From: Mytilus californianus
Taxonomy: Eukaryota > Mollusca > Bivalvia > Mytilida > Mytilidae
Assembly: GCF_021869535.1 (NCBI RefSeq)
Contig: NW_026262604.1
Location: 56,754,247-56,818,246, forward strand
Reading direction: 5' to 3'
Length of the DNA: 64,000 bases
The stretch's first letter is position 1, and each line of letters begins with the position of its first letter. Below are positions 45,852-56,989 of the stretch, piece after piece. The position numbers and the translations under genes are program-made. The notes below the pieces were generated by a model. The model ran no database searches. It had not been told where the DNA came from and saw only the letters and a program-made list of their open reading frames with translations.

Positions 45852-47872
45852 AACATTGAGAATGGAAATGGGGAATGTGTCAAAGAGACAACAACCCGAC
45901 CATAGAGAAGACAACAGCTGAAGGCCACCAATGGGTCTTCAATGCAGCGAGAAACTCCTGCACCCAGAGGCGTCCTTCAGCTGGCCCCTAAACAAATATG
46001 TATACTAGTTCAGTGATAATGGACGTCATACTAAACTCCAAATGATACACAAGAAACTAAATTTAAAAATGATTCAAGACTAACAAAGGCCAGAGGCTCC
46101 TGACTTGGGACAGTCGCAAAAATGCGGCGGGGTTAAACATGTTTTTTGAGATCTCAACCCTAGGCCTCCCCCTATACCTCTAGCCAATGTAGAAAAAACA
46201 AACGCACAACTGTACGCACAGTAAACCTCAGTTTAAGAGAAGTCCGAGTCCGATGTCAGAATAGGAAACAAAAGAAAATAAACAAAATGACAATAATACA
46301 TAAATAACAACAGACTACTAACAGTAACTGACATGCCAGCTCCAGTCCTCAATTAAACTGATTGAAAGATTATGTCTTCATCATATGAATATCAGGCACA
46401 ATCCCTCCTGTTAAGGGTTTAGTATTATATCATCATAAAATATATGAGAAGAACATAACCCGTGTCATGCCAACAACTGGTTTTAGAATACATATGTTTA
46501 ATTCCGATGCAAAGACCCTATAAGTGACCTGACAACAGTATCGTAACTATATCCCTTCTTAATAAGTCTGTTTAAAGGTTTTGTTAGCTTTTGAGGTGAA
46601 TACTGACATTTTTGTGCTTTGTAAAGAATATTACCATAAAAGATTGGATGTAAAATACCCGAACGTATAAGATGTCTGCATGTTGAGTTATATTTACGAA
46701 TGTTGTCCTTATACATGTTATACCGATGATAAAATTTAGTAAATGATTTGACTAGTTTATGATATCGAAAACCGTGGTGTAATAATTTTTCAGTAATACA
46801 TAAATTTCTCTCGCTAAAATCTAATACGTTGTTACATACACGAGCGAATCGTACAAGTTGAGATATATAAACACCATAAGATGGTGACAAGGGAACGTCA
46901 CCATCTAAAAATGGATAATTAACGATAGGAAATGAAAAATCATCTCTTGTATCATAATTTTTGTATTAAGCTTCCCGTTAATGATATAGATATCAAGATC
47001 GAGGAAAGGACAGTGGTCATTGTTAGTATTAGCTTTATTTAAAGTAAGTTCAACAGGATAAATTTCTTTAGTATACATACGGAAGTCGTCATTATTGAGA
47101 GCCAATATATCATCCAAATGTCTAAAAGTATTGTTAAATTTCTGTATCAGATGTTGTTTCGATGGGTCTTTGCTGATTTTGGTCATAAAATGTAACTCAT
47201 AATAATACAAAAAACAGGTCCGCAATAAGTGATGCACAGTTAGTCCCCATTGGAATTCCGATAACTTGACGATATACGGAATCTCCAAAGCGAACAAAAA
47301 TGTTATCAAGTAAAAATTCAAGGGCAAATATAGTATCAAAGCATGTCCAATTGACATAGTTCTTTTGTTTGTTGCTATTAAAAAATGACCTAAAAGAGTT
47401 TGAACATATGTATTCGCATTCGCCCTTTTTAAATGCCCATTTTATGAGGTGTGTGAATTTCTTCTTAATATGAATATGATGCAAAGTGGTATATAGGGTA
47501 GACAAATCAAAACTTTGAACGGATTCAAAATCACGAATATATGCATGCAATTTATCAAGTACTTCCAATGAGTTTTTCACTCCAAAAGTAGTTAATTCCA
47601 CTATTTTCAAAGGCCTTATTTGAACAATTTATTATCAGGTTTTTGATTGTACCAAGTGTATTAGTAAGTTAAATAGACAATTTAGTAGTGGAACAATGAC
47701 TTGAAGACGAAATAAATCTATATTTGTAAGGTAATTTGTGTAGCTTCGGAAGCCAGTTCATAGTTGGGACTTTCATTGTATTTGGTTTTGCTTGTAAAGA
47801 AGTAGCTAATAGTTTATGTTTGTTACAGATATCGTTTTCTGAAAATGAAGTCAGTTGGAATGTTGGTGAATT
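45852..47872 (-). mobile_element. Penelope-like retroelement, 5'-truncated, minus strand
   Basis: Inserted in module B between 'ctttaacat' and 'catgcatgcaatatctgcc'. Uninterrupted copy A reads 'cttaacatgcatgcaatatc' at 39669, so the shared 'cat' could be a 3-bp target duplication. Its 3' noncoding end is 'attccccatttccattctca' (reverse strand), identical in kind to the copy at 53729-55221. It carries a decayed reverse-transcriptase frame upstream of a 3' region with 'ccccgccgcatttttgcg'. Confidence 0.8.
46498..47872 (-). pseudogene. Penelope-like reverse transcriptase, decayed
   Basis: Four minus-strand frames follow in order. The first contains 'MNWLPKLHKLPYKYRFISSS'. The second contains 'SFDLSTLYTTLHH' (RT motif with the first Asp) and 'FRFGDSVYRQVIGIPMGTNC'-type sequence. 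The third contains 'FRHLDDILALNNDDF' (the catalytic Asp-Asp pair) and 'CPFLDLDIYIINGKL'. The fourth contains 'SPSYGVYISQLVRFARVCNN' and ends 'RSLIGSLHRN'. Frameshifts separate them near 47670, 47350 and 46900. 'PMGTNCA..IADLF' and 'PFLDL.I...NGKL' resemble the RT of Penelope-like elements. No GIY-YIG endonuclease motif follows. The lineage assignment is tentative; that it is a non-LTR-type RT is secure. Confidence 0.72.
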
Positions 47873-48420
47873 CATGCATGCAATATCTGCCACTCGACGT
47901 TTTTCGTAATTTCTTCAAAAACAGTTCTCAATTGTATAGTGTAAAATTAGAATTAAATTTAATCTACGAATTTGCGTTATCATATACTAATTGTTTGCGC
48001 AAATGATAAGTATTTTTAAAACCTAGTGGGTCAAACGTATTATTGGCGCAATTGAGTTGTGGCACAAAAGGACGCAGTTTTATCGCAAACAGATTTCTCC
48101 CCAAATAATCCTGTCAGCAAGCAATTAGATATATATATAAAGATAAAGAACAAAAATGCACCAAAATATCATAGCAAATGTCAAAATCCCATATGAATAA
48201 TGCACACATATATCTAAAATTTACAATATGAATGGTCACATTTCATGAAGTTTACTTTTTTTCTAAATAACAGTTCATTTCGGTAATTTCAAAAACATCT
48301 ATGAAAAAAAAGTAAAAAAATAACAAAAAGCGGAACTCCAAGCAAAATTCAAAACGGAAAGTCCTTTATCAAATGTCAAAATCAAAAGCTCAAACGAATG
48401 GAAATCAACTGTCATATAAT
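47873..48420 (+). repeat. segmental-duplication module, copy B continued
   Basis: Resumes at 'catgcatgcaatatctgcca' and runs collinear with 39674-40090 through 'aacctagtgggtcaaacgta' and 'cagttcatttcggtaatttc', into a truncated R1 head ending 'caactgtcatat' at about 48416. Confidence 0.9.
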
Positions 48421-48613
48421 AAAATTGGTTTTAAGACAGACACCTAGATACCATAAACATACTATGCATACACAGGCCAGAGTCTGAACTTGATTTGCTA
48501 TATGATATAAAAACTAAACTGACGAAAAATGGTCTTTTATTCAAAATCATAAAATGAAAAAATACATTTTGCAAATAAAACATTTGACATAAAAGTTCAT
48601 ATTTAATATGAAA

Positions 48614-48770
48614 TAATAATAATAATAATACATAATTAATACGAAATTACACCAACTAATATCATATCAATTGAATAAATGACAAAGAATAGCAAAGGTG
48701 GGAAGAAAAATCTGACACAAATCCGCTCTTAAGCCGAAAGAGTGGACCCCTCCCCCCCCCCCCCCCCCCC
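48614..48770. repeat. (AAT)n run and 19-C homopolymer
   Basis: A short AAT trinucleotide run lies at 48614-48632. A cytosine run, CCCC-T-C19, lies at 48747-48770, and its complement is a G-run able to form a quadruplex or to slip. Confidence 0.9.
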
Positions 48771-49490
48771 GAAGCATAAAACAATACAGAGATAATAGAC
48801 CAAGCTACTACGACCTCTGCAAAAAAAGTTGCATAAGTATCATGACGAAGCATAAAACAATAACCGCTACATACTAACATATTTACAAAAGCAAATTCAC
48901 AGAGGTCATAGACCAAGCTACTACGACCTCTCCAAAAGTAGCATGAGTTTCATGACTAAGCATAAAACAATACCTACAACATAATAACATATTTGCACAA
49001 GTAAATACACAGAGGTCAAAGACCAAGCTACTAGACCTCTGCAAAAACAATACACAGAGGGCATAAGTACAAGCAACCTCGCCCTCTGCAAAAATAAAAA
49101 TATCGTCCACATTACCCAAACAGGCAAAGACAGGTAAATTGGTTGGTAATAAATAAGCATTGGGTTGCGATAAAGGTAAGAGACATATCCTTTTTATACC
49201 GTTAACATTAAGCAAACAAGGTATACCTGCATAAATTAAAATACTAACAATTATAGCGATTAGGCTAACTTGCAAAATTATAAGCTCCAAACAAACCACC
49301 GTGGCGAGATTTACGAAAGTAGCATGAGCTTTGTGACATAGCATAAAACACTACATAAAACATAATTGCAAAAGGAAATACACAGAGGTCATAAGTACAA
49401 GCAACCAAGCTCTCTGCAACAATTGAAATATCGTCCACCTTACCCAAACAAGTAAGGCAAATGGGTTTGTAGCCCAATAAATAATAGCAT
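48771..49490. repeat. imperfect ~110-bp repeats with hairpin units
   Basis: Diverged units share 'gcataaaacaata', 'aacatatttgcacaagtaaa', 'cacagaggtcatagaccaag', 'ctactacgacctctgc' and 'agcatgagtttcatgac'. Starts lie near 48775, 48848 and 48957. Two further partial units (49050-49160, 49380-49490) share 'cataagtacaagcaacc', 'atatcgtccac' and 'ttacccaaac'. Each holds an inverted repeat around the 'cagaggtc' block. The overlapping minus-strand frames (up to 153 residues) simply reflect the repeat and show no recognisable domain. Confidence 0.75.
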
Positions 49491-49499
49491 AGCATTAAA

Positions 49500-50439
49500 A
49501 CTTAAACTGTCTTGCTCTTTCACATGAGAGTGCTTAAATGTATGAAATCGTGAATAACATCGTATATAAGTGTGTAACTTTGCATTCTATCATGTATGGT
49601 ATTATTAACGTTATGCAAAAAAAAATGTATTTGTAGTTAAATTTAAACGAACCATGTCTCCTACAGATACACAAGGTGGATATACGTTCTGCAAACATTA
49701 GGATGCTTTTAAGGATTCAGTAACTTGTAAAATTACAACATTGGGTTAATCATCAGCTATCATTTTTTATAAGTATAATAAATAATTATATTTTGATCGC
49801 AAACGCACAGTGTCGCCACCAACACCAAAATTAATTTGACCCACTATCTCTTTGACAAAGAAATGAATTTGACCAATTAACTGCTACATGTTTTGCATAA
49901 ATCAAAATCGTGAGATCTCTATCCGAATGGAAAATGGTAAAAAATTAACTGTACGTTTGTTCAGAATTTAAGCATAAAATAGCTATAAAAAATAAAAGTA
50001 TAGTTCGATTTTACCTCAAATTGCCAAAAGGAAATCACTCCAGTCCAAAATTGTCCATAAAATTAAAATTTTTAACAAATTGTTTGATAAGAATCACAAG
50101 TTAACACATCAAATGCTGATGATAAAAGGAAGTGACCACAACGCACTTACACGTGAACTCGTGCTGACCCCGCAAGATCATTGACCAATAAGAAAGATGT
50201 AATCCAATCATACACTGGTCATAAGTGAAATTTCTCTGCACGTGAAAACATGTTATCTAATTTCAACAATTTATCGTTTGATTAAGTAGGACACTCTGAC
50301 CCTTTGACCAGACTAGAGACATCATAAATTTACAGTATTAATAGCTCACTCTTTATTTAAGTCTTAGTAATAAACAATTAAAACAGAATTATCTTCTCTG
50401 CTGTCTTAAATTATTTTATTCAGCTTAATTTTCTATTAG
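49500..50439. other. no gene or repeat seen
   Basis: AT-rich sequence. Nothing that I can place. Confidence 0.35.
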
Positions 50440-50503
50440 CAAATAAAATTGGTTATTTGTTTCAATTGAATGTTATTCATTGTAAGCTTTCATATCATTT
50501 TCC

Positions 50504-51825
50504 AAAGGAAGCGTATTAGGGCCATCCTTTTTTTAATTTTTTTTTTCAAAATGTCGACTTAAATCTTGGAGTTATCAACTTTAATCTTGGAATTATCAAC
50601 AGTAATCGTGGAATTATCAACATTAATATTGGAATTTCCAACTTTAATCTTAGAATTATCAACTGTTATCTTGGAATTATCAACATTAATCTTGGAATTA
50701 TCAACTTTAATCTTGGAATTACCAACTTTAATCTTGGAATTATGAGACATTAATCTTGGAATTATCGACTTTAAATTTGGAATTATCAATATTAATCTTA
50801 GAAATATCAACATTTAACTTAGAAATTCCAACTTTAATCTTCCGACCCTCATTAGTCCGACACCGACTTTCATTAATCGAGTGAATCTCTTAATTGGGAA
50901 AATCGTGAATTTTGGCTCAATGGACTCTCGCCTCGGCCAAACAGTGCACTTCAGCTTGATTTGCGTTACTTTACTTTTTGTTGGTATTTGCTCTTGTAAA
51001 CATCAATGCACATCCGCCTATTCAGCAATATAAAATAATAAATGCATGTACTGCATACATGATTAAAAATGGATATTTAAATTTTGACATTAGCAACGGT
51101 GGCTGGGGGGTGACGGGTGTTTTAAAAAATTTTGGTAGGGTTGTGCCATTTTTGCCTTAAAAAATGTACCCGCTTTTATATAACATTCACTAATAGTTGG
51201 TACCTACATTTATATATAAATATATACAAAGAATGATCTTTACTTATATACAATATTTTAATTTTAAAATGCATAGATTCAGGGACTTTATATTTATATA
51301 AATATAAAGTTCCTGATTGATTCAGTTAACACAATTGGCCATTAATATTATATTTCCAATAACATATTTATATAAGATATGTAGAACATACCCCAAATCA
51401 ATATAAAGTTATGAAAGAACAATGCATATCACCATAGAATGTCATTAAAAAGAAGTGTTATATATATAAAATATCGCATATTTATGACCCATATTTTTGG
51501 CATATCCACGTATGTATCCATCAATAGGAAGTTACACCCCCCTTTTTCGTGGATACTAGGCTACGTGAAGATATACAAGACTTTAGATACACATCTATTT
51601 TTCTTTAACATTTTACAAAAATATTAGCCGCGAAAATAATTATAAGTAGATTAAGTATACGGAGAAACACAATAAACTATGTACTAGAAGTAAAATATCA
51701 GTCATTTTCAAGATTGAAGTTGATAATTCCAAGATTAAAGTTGGAAATTCCAAGATCAAATTTGATAACTCCAAGATTAAAGTCGACAATTTGAAAAAAA
51801 AGATGGCCCTAATAGGCTTCCATAA
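50504..51825. mobile_element. foldback-like element 2, minisatellite arms
   Basis: The arms are inverted: left 'GGAAGCGTATTAGGGCCATC' at 50508, right its near-complement 'GATGGCCCTAATAGGCTTCC' ending at 51821. Inside each arm is a 21-bp tandem repeat close to 'aatcttggaattatcaactt'. The left array has about 12 units (50570-50840) and the right about 4 (51713-51785, opposite orientation). TTTCC lies at both borders (50499-50503 and 51826-51830), and module B reads 'tattttccttattattg' with a single TTTCC, so this is a 5-bp target duplication with an empty site. The interior has only short frames. Confidence 0.85.
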
Positions 51826-52150
51826 TTTCCTTATTATTCCATTTTATTTCAATTAAATTTTTATTGAAAAAAGAGGATTCTTATGCAAAACATTTTTCAC
51901 TTTTCAACTACGATTTCCCTACTGATTAAATTTTGTTCTAAAATAACACTCATTTACTTAAAGAACATTTATTCAATTTATTTTGTTGGCATTCGAGGGA
52001 TAGATATTTAATAAAATGTAGACATTCCAGGAAGACACCGTTTGTTTTTAATGTTTATTTGTATGTATTATATCATTTTGTACTTACTTTATGAGGGCCC
52101 CAAGATTAGTGAAAAATAATTGGGTTACCCTCTATCAATATAGAACATTT
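51826..52150 (+). mobile_element. LINE 3' end, segment copy C
   Basis: Continues the module interrupted at 50503: 'ttccttattattcc', 'gattcttatgcaaaac', 'tagacattccaggaagacac' and 'gagggccccaagattagtga', collinear with 43220-43515 of copy B. Confidence 0.75.
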
Positions 52151-52574
52151 GGATCGAGCTCCACTGGAAAATGAAGGTTTCTTGGAGTAGGGCAAGCCAG
52201 AAACGAACCCCATCAAAAGTTGCAGCAAAAGTTTTTTAACGTTGAACTCTTCCTACATGACACACTAAGTTTCACGTCCCCATTTCGATCAGTCGTGTTT
52301 GCATATTTATGCTATACATGTTACCTTTAAATGTGTAATATAACCCAGCTAAACGTCAAGTTTTTTTTCGAGATTCTTTATTTCTTATAAAACCAAGTTA
52401 ATAGTACAAAGAAAGATATTTTTACATATAATAACACTCAGACTCTGCGCATGACAAATTTGTTCAAAACGAGCATAAAAAGATGAGAGATTGATGATCA
52501 ATTTGGAGAACATACTTCTGTATTAATACTTCTGATTGATTTACATACATTTTTCAATACCCGATTATTTTTTG

Positions 52575-52850
52575 TTTAAGAAAGGCTCTTCTTCTTTCTG
52601 TTAGAGCTGTATAGTTTAGAATATAGTGAAATTCATCACCTATCTCACGAGAATTACAAAGTACACAGTACCTTTCCTGTCTAACAATTCTATGCCATCT
52701 ACCTGTTTCTATAGGTAGCCGGTGATTTCCAGTTCTAAACCTACATAAAGTTCTTTTATCTTTATAAGGTATTAAGTCTAAATATTCTTCAAATTCAAAG
52801 TTTTCTTTAAAATTTTTATAACATAATGCTTTTGGAGAGTTTTTTAAAAA
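52575..52850 (-). pseudogene. LINE ORF2 C-terminal fragment, copy C
   Basis: Minus-strand sequence matching 43970-44260 with scattered substitutions, including the 'ETGRWHRIVRQERYC' and 'HYILNC' blocks. Same orientation and module position as in copy B. Confidence 0.75.
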
Positions 52851-53215
52851 GGTAAATTACTAATACACAGTTATAGAACCTTATTAGATTGCACCAAATC
52901 TTCATTTGAAAAAAAAAAAATATCTCTAGGATTTTCTAAGGAAAACTTTGGAAATTTATATGTACGAAATGTTCAAACGATGAGTTCATTACAAAAACTT
53001 ATAAATTTGACACCTTTTGTATTATTGAAAATATCAAAATAACACCATTCCCATACTTAATTTTTGTAATTCAGCATATTTCAAAAAAGTACAAATATCT
53101 AATAAAGCAGGTGGTTTTATGAAAGTGTGGGTTTTTGTGATAATAGTATTTATTTCCTTTGAAATGTCATATAGTACATATACATGTCCTTACAACGTGG
53201 AAAAAGTAAAATAGC

Positions 53216-53326
53216 AAAAAAAAAAAAAAAAAGAACTCCAAAGAAAATTCAAAACGGGAAGTTATCAAATGGCAAAATCAAAAGCTCAAACACATCAAAC
53301 GAATGGAAAAACAACTGTCATATTCC
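53216..53326 (+). repeat. A-tract and R1 head, truncated (copy C)
   Basis: An A run, then 'gaactccaaagaaaattcaa' to 'aacaactgtcatattcc', fused to LINE sequence at the same base as copy B. Confidence 0.85.
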
Positions 53327-53700
53327 GGAAGAGAACACTTTTACTCTAAATCCAGTATTTAGTTTTGCAAAATGGTTTGACCGGGATGAAGGGCAGAACA
53401 TTTGTCATATACTAATTTTAGTATATCAAATCTTACACGACAAAACTCCTAATTATCTGAAAAAAATTGTGCATTCAGAACTCTGAAATGTATGAAAGAA
53501 ATTAAAGATACATTTCAAAAAAACATTTGGTAGTTATTCGGCCAAACACAAACATAATGAAAATATATTTTGCATACAGTTCTGCAATTCTATGGAATAG
53601 CTTACCAACAAACATAAAAACATCAACATCTTTATATTTATTCAAAACTAAAAGCTTCAAATATATCCGTCAAGCCACACAGAGATAGACTATTAATTAA
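53327..53700 (+). pseudogene. LINE C-terminal fragment, copy C
   Basis: Best-preserved first half of this family: 'FSFAKWFDRDEGQNICHILI', 'LVYQILHDKTPNYLKKIVHS', then a TGA, and a second frame with 'SSAILWNSLPTNIKTSTSLY'. Collinear with copies A and B. Confidence 0.72.
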
Positions 53701-53731
53701 CATGAACTAATCTAATGAATATATACTAATT

Positions 53732-54609
53732 GGACATGCTTTGATACTATATCCGCCCTTGAATTTTTACTTGATAACATTTTTGTTCGCTTTGGAGATT
53801 CCGTATATCGTCAAGTTATCGGAATTCCAATGGGGACTAACTGTGCACCACTTATTGCGGACCTGTTTTTGTATTGTTATGAGTTACAACTTATGACTAA
53901 AATCAGCAAAGACCAATCGAAACAACATCTGATACAAAAAATTAACAATACTTTTAGATATTTGGATGATATATTGGCTCTCAATAATGACGACTTCAGT
54001 ATGTATACTAAAGAAATTTATCCTGTTGAACTTACTTTAAATAAAGCTAATACTAACAATGACCACTGTTCTTTCATCGATCTTGATATCTATATCATTA
54101 ATGGGAAGATTAATACAAAAATTTATGATGAAATATATGATTTTTCATTTCCTATCGTTAATTATCCATTTTTAGATGGTGATGTTCCCTTGTCACCATC
54201 TTATGGTGTTTATATATCTCAACTTGTACGATTCGCTCGTGTATGTAACAACGTATTAGATTTTAGCGAGAGAAATTTATGTATTACTGAACAATTATTA
54301 CACCAAGGTTTTCGATATCATAAACTAGTCAAAACATTTACTAAATTTTATTATCGGTATAAGGACATCATTCGTAAATATAACTCAACATGCAGACATC
54401 TTATACGTTCGTGCATTTCACATCCAATCTTTTATGGTAATATTCTTTACAAAGCACAAAAATGTCAGTAATCACCTCAAACGCTAACAAAGCCTTTAAA
54501 CAGACTTATTAAGAAGGGATATAGTTACGATACTGTTGTCAGGTCATTAAAGATTGCATATTTTGGCTTTAATATTGATTCACTTATAGGGTCTTTGCAT
54601 CGGAATTAA
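53732..54609 (+). pseudogene. Penelope-like reverse transcriptase C-terminal half
   Basis: An open run from the truncation point contains 'FVRFGDSVYRQVIGIPMGTN' and 'CAPLIADLFLYCYE'. The catalytic 'FRYLDDILALNN' and 'FIDLDIYIINGKINTK' follow, then 'VNYPFLDGDVPLSPSYGVYI' and the 'RYHKLVKTFTKFYYRY' block. A TAA after 'KAQKCQ' (54469-54471) interrupts it. The frame then continues to 'SLIGSLHRN' and TAA at 54607-54609. Compared with the copy at 46498 it retains a ~10-codon stretch before 'SLIGSL' that the other lacks. The first Asp motif region lies upstream of the truncation. No GIY-YIG endonuclease is visible after the RT. Confidence 0.75.
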
Positions 54610-55221
54610 ACATATTTATTCTAAAACCAGTTGTTGGCATGACACGGGATATGTTCTTCTCATATATTTAATGATGGTATAATACTAAACCCCTAACAGG
54701 AGGGATTGTGCCTGATATTCATATGATGAAGACATAATCTTTCAATCAGTTTGATTGAGGTCTGGAGCTGGCATGGAAGTAATTGCTAGTAGTCTGTTGT
54801 TATTCATGTATTATTGTCATTTTGTTAATTTTCTTTTGTTTCCTATTCTGACATCGGACTCAAACTTCTCTTAAACTGAGTTTTACTGTGCGTACTGTTG
54901 TGCGTTTGTTTTTTCTACATTGGCTAGAGGTATAGGGGGAGGGTTGAGATCTCAAAAAAACATGTTTAACCTCGCCGCATTTTTGCGCCTGTCCAGATCT
55001 TGTATCATTTTTAATTTTAGTTTCTTGTGTATAATTTGGAGTTTAATATGACGTCCATTATCACTGAACTAGTATACATATTTGTTTAGGGGCCAGCTGA
55101 AGGACGCCTCCGGGTAAGGGAGTTTCTTGCTGCATTGAAGACCCATTGGTGGCTTTCGGCTGTTGTCTGCTCTATTGTCGCGTTGTTGTCTCTTTAACAC
55201 ATTCCCCATTTCCATTCTCAA
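54610..55221 (+). other. 3' noncoding region of the Penelope-like element
   Basis: Contains 'ggagggattgtgcctgatat', 'tctacattggctagaggtat', 'aggggga', 'gagatctcaaaaaaac', 'ccgcatttttgcgcctgtcc' and 'ggggccagctgaaggacgcc', matched in reverse at 45852-46490. The piece at 23556-23640 is a third, isolated fragment. Confidence 0.85.
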
Positions 55222-55986
55222 TTTTACTATAATGTTTTAGAGACGTGAGACTCTATAAGTATGTGTTTGTTTGTTTGTTTACTACGTGTTTGTTTGGTTT
55301 ATTTCTTGAATGCATATATCCTTCGATATGCCGACAAAATACAGGTATAAATATGTTGGCTTTCGAGGAACAGTTTCTGATTAACATTAAGTGTAGTCAA
55401 AACAAAAACTATATATAATTAGTAAAAGTAAGCTTGGTCTTCAAATCAAAATTAAAGGTAATATTACTATTCTTCTGTCTGCAATGAAGAATTTTTTTTT
55501 TCTGTTTGTTAGGAACGACGATTGTTTTGGGAGAAAATATTGATACGAAAGCTTTAGCTCGTGTTGACAGCTCAGTGAAAGCATATTAAAGATAACTAGA
55601 ATAAGGTGGGAATAGAAATATGGTCACTACGGGTCTTTTACCGACCAGTTGGCAGTAAAACCATTGTCAATCTGGAGTATCCATTTGGATGTGCGGGAAG
55701 TATGAATTTTCAATCACGTCTGGCCACATTGGGACGTTAAATCCGATGCTTCGTGTAGAGACAGATTTCAAAGTCCCTGCACGTTAAGAACCCTTGCAAC
55801 AACTGTATTATGAGTTGGTGGCTTTTGTAAGGCAAAATTTCAGTCCCTTTCCAATTTACCCTGTTTTTTTTTTCATTGGCATTCAAATTTCCCATCCAAC
55901 TCCTATTACAGGACCTATACCTATAGAATGTATTGTCATTTGTTCCCGTCCTTAACATGCATGCAATATCTGCCACTGGACGTTTT
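55222..55986 (+). repeat. segmental-duplication module, copy C continued
   Basis: Runs from 'actataatgttttagagacg' through 'gatgcttcgtgtagagacag' (the LTR-element empty site) and 'catgcatgcaatatctgcca' (the Penelope-element empty site) to 'gtttttcgc', where it is fused to copy D. Confidence 0.9.
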
Positions 55987-56975
55987 TCGCAAGCCTGATA
56001 CGAACCACATAAAAAGTTGCTGCAAATGTTTTTTAATGTTGAACTCTTCCTACATGTCACATAAAGTTTCACGTCCCCATTTCGATCAGTCGTGTTTGCA
56101 TATTTATGCTATACATGTTACCTTTTGAATGTGTAATATAACCCAGCTAAACATGTCAAGTTTTTTTCAAGATTCTTTATTTTTCTTATAAAACCAAGTT
56201 AATAGTACAAAGAAAGATATTTTTACATATAATAACATTCAGATTCTGCACATGACAAGTTTGTTCAAAACGAGCATAAAAAGATGAGAGATTCGTGATC
56301 AACCTGGAGAACATACTTCTGTATTGATAATTCTGATTAATTTACTCACATTTTTCAATATCCGAATATTTTTTGAAAAAAATAAACTGTCGAATTTCAA
56401 AACATTTACTCGGCTTACATAGCAAGGTTTCAGAAAAGATCGTCTTCTTTCTGTTAGAGCTGTACAGTTTAAAATAAAGTGAAATTCACCTATCTCACGG
56501 GAATTACAAAGTATACAGTACCTTTCCTGTCTAACAATTCTATGCCATCTACCTGTTTCTATAGGTAACCGACCGGTGATTTCCTGTTCTAAACCTACAT
56601 AACTTTATTTTATCTTTATTTGGAAATTGATAAGGACAAAATGTTCAATGATGAGTTCATCACAAAAACTACTAAATTTGACACCTTTTGTATTATTGAA
56701 AATATCAAAAAATTCAGCATTAAACAAAAAGTGTAAATATCATATGAAGCAGGTGGTTTTTATGAAAGTGTGGGTTTTTGTGATATAAGTATTTATTCTC
56801 TTTAGAATGTCATATAATACATATAAGTTGGAAAAAGTAAAATAGCAAAAAAAAAAAAAAAACGAACTCCAAAGAAAATTCAAATCGGAAAGTTATCAAA
56901 TGGCAAAATCAAAAGCCCAAACACATCAAACGATTGGAAAAACATTTGTTATATTCCTTACTTGGTACAGGCATT
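55987..56975 (+). repeat. segmental-duplication, partial copy D
   Basis: Begins mid-module with 'aagcctgatacgaacc' (compare 43562 and 52194) and follows 'tttcacgtccccatttcgat', a LINE fragment and 'aggtggtttttatgaaagtg'. It ends with an A tract and R1 head that extends past 'tatattccttacttggtaca' at 56970. Unlike B and C it is not joined to the LINE C-terminal fragment, so D preserves the unfused R1 junction. Confidence 0.85.
56440..56600 (-). pseudogene. LINE ORF2 C-terminal fragment, copy D
   Basis: Shortened minus-strand relative of 43970-44260: the 'RWHRIVRQERYCVLCNSRE' block and the start of 'HFIL' are readable, with small deletions. Confidence 0.7.
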
Positions 56976-56989
56976 AGCTTAATATGTAG

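Larger units (their letters stand above)
53729..55221 (+). mobile_element. Penelope-like retroelement, 5'-truncated, plus strand
   Basis: Interrupts module C: the uninterrupted copies read 'gaatatatactactataatg' (29070 and 45130 regions). Here 'gaatatatactaat' is followed by 1.49 kb before 'actataatgttttag' resumes. It ends 'ccatttccattctcaatttt', the same 3' terminus as the reverse copy at 45852. Truncation at the 5' side with a fixed 3' end fits target-primed reverse transcription. The target duplication is at most 1 bp. Confidence 0.85.

Noticed and set aside
48662-49495. Cys-rich minus-strand frames that could look like membrane proteins
   Set aside because: They track an imperfect repeat and a poly-C run, the frames overlap one another, and there is no conserved motif.
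50559-50813. Minus-strand frame with repeated 'VDNSKI' residues
   Set aside because: It is produced by the 21-bp array in the left arm of foldback-like element 2.
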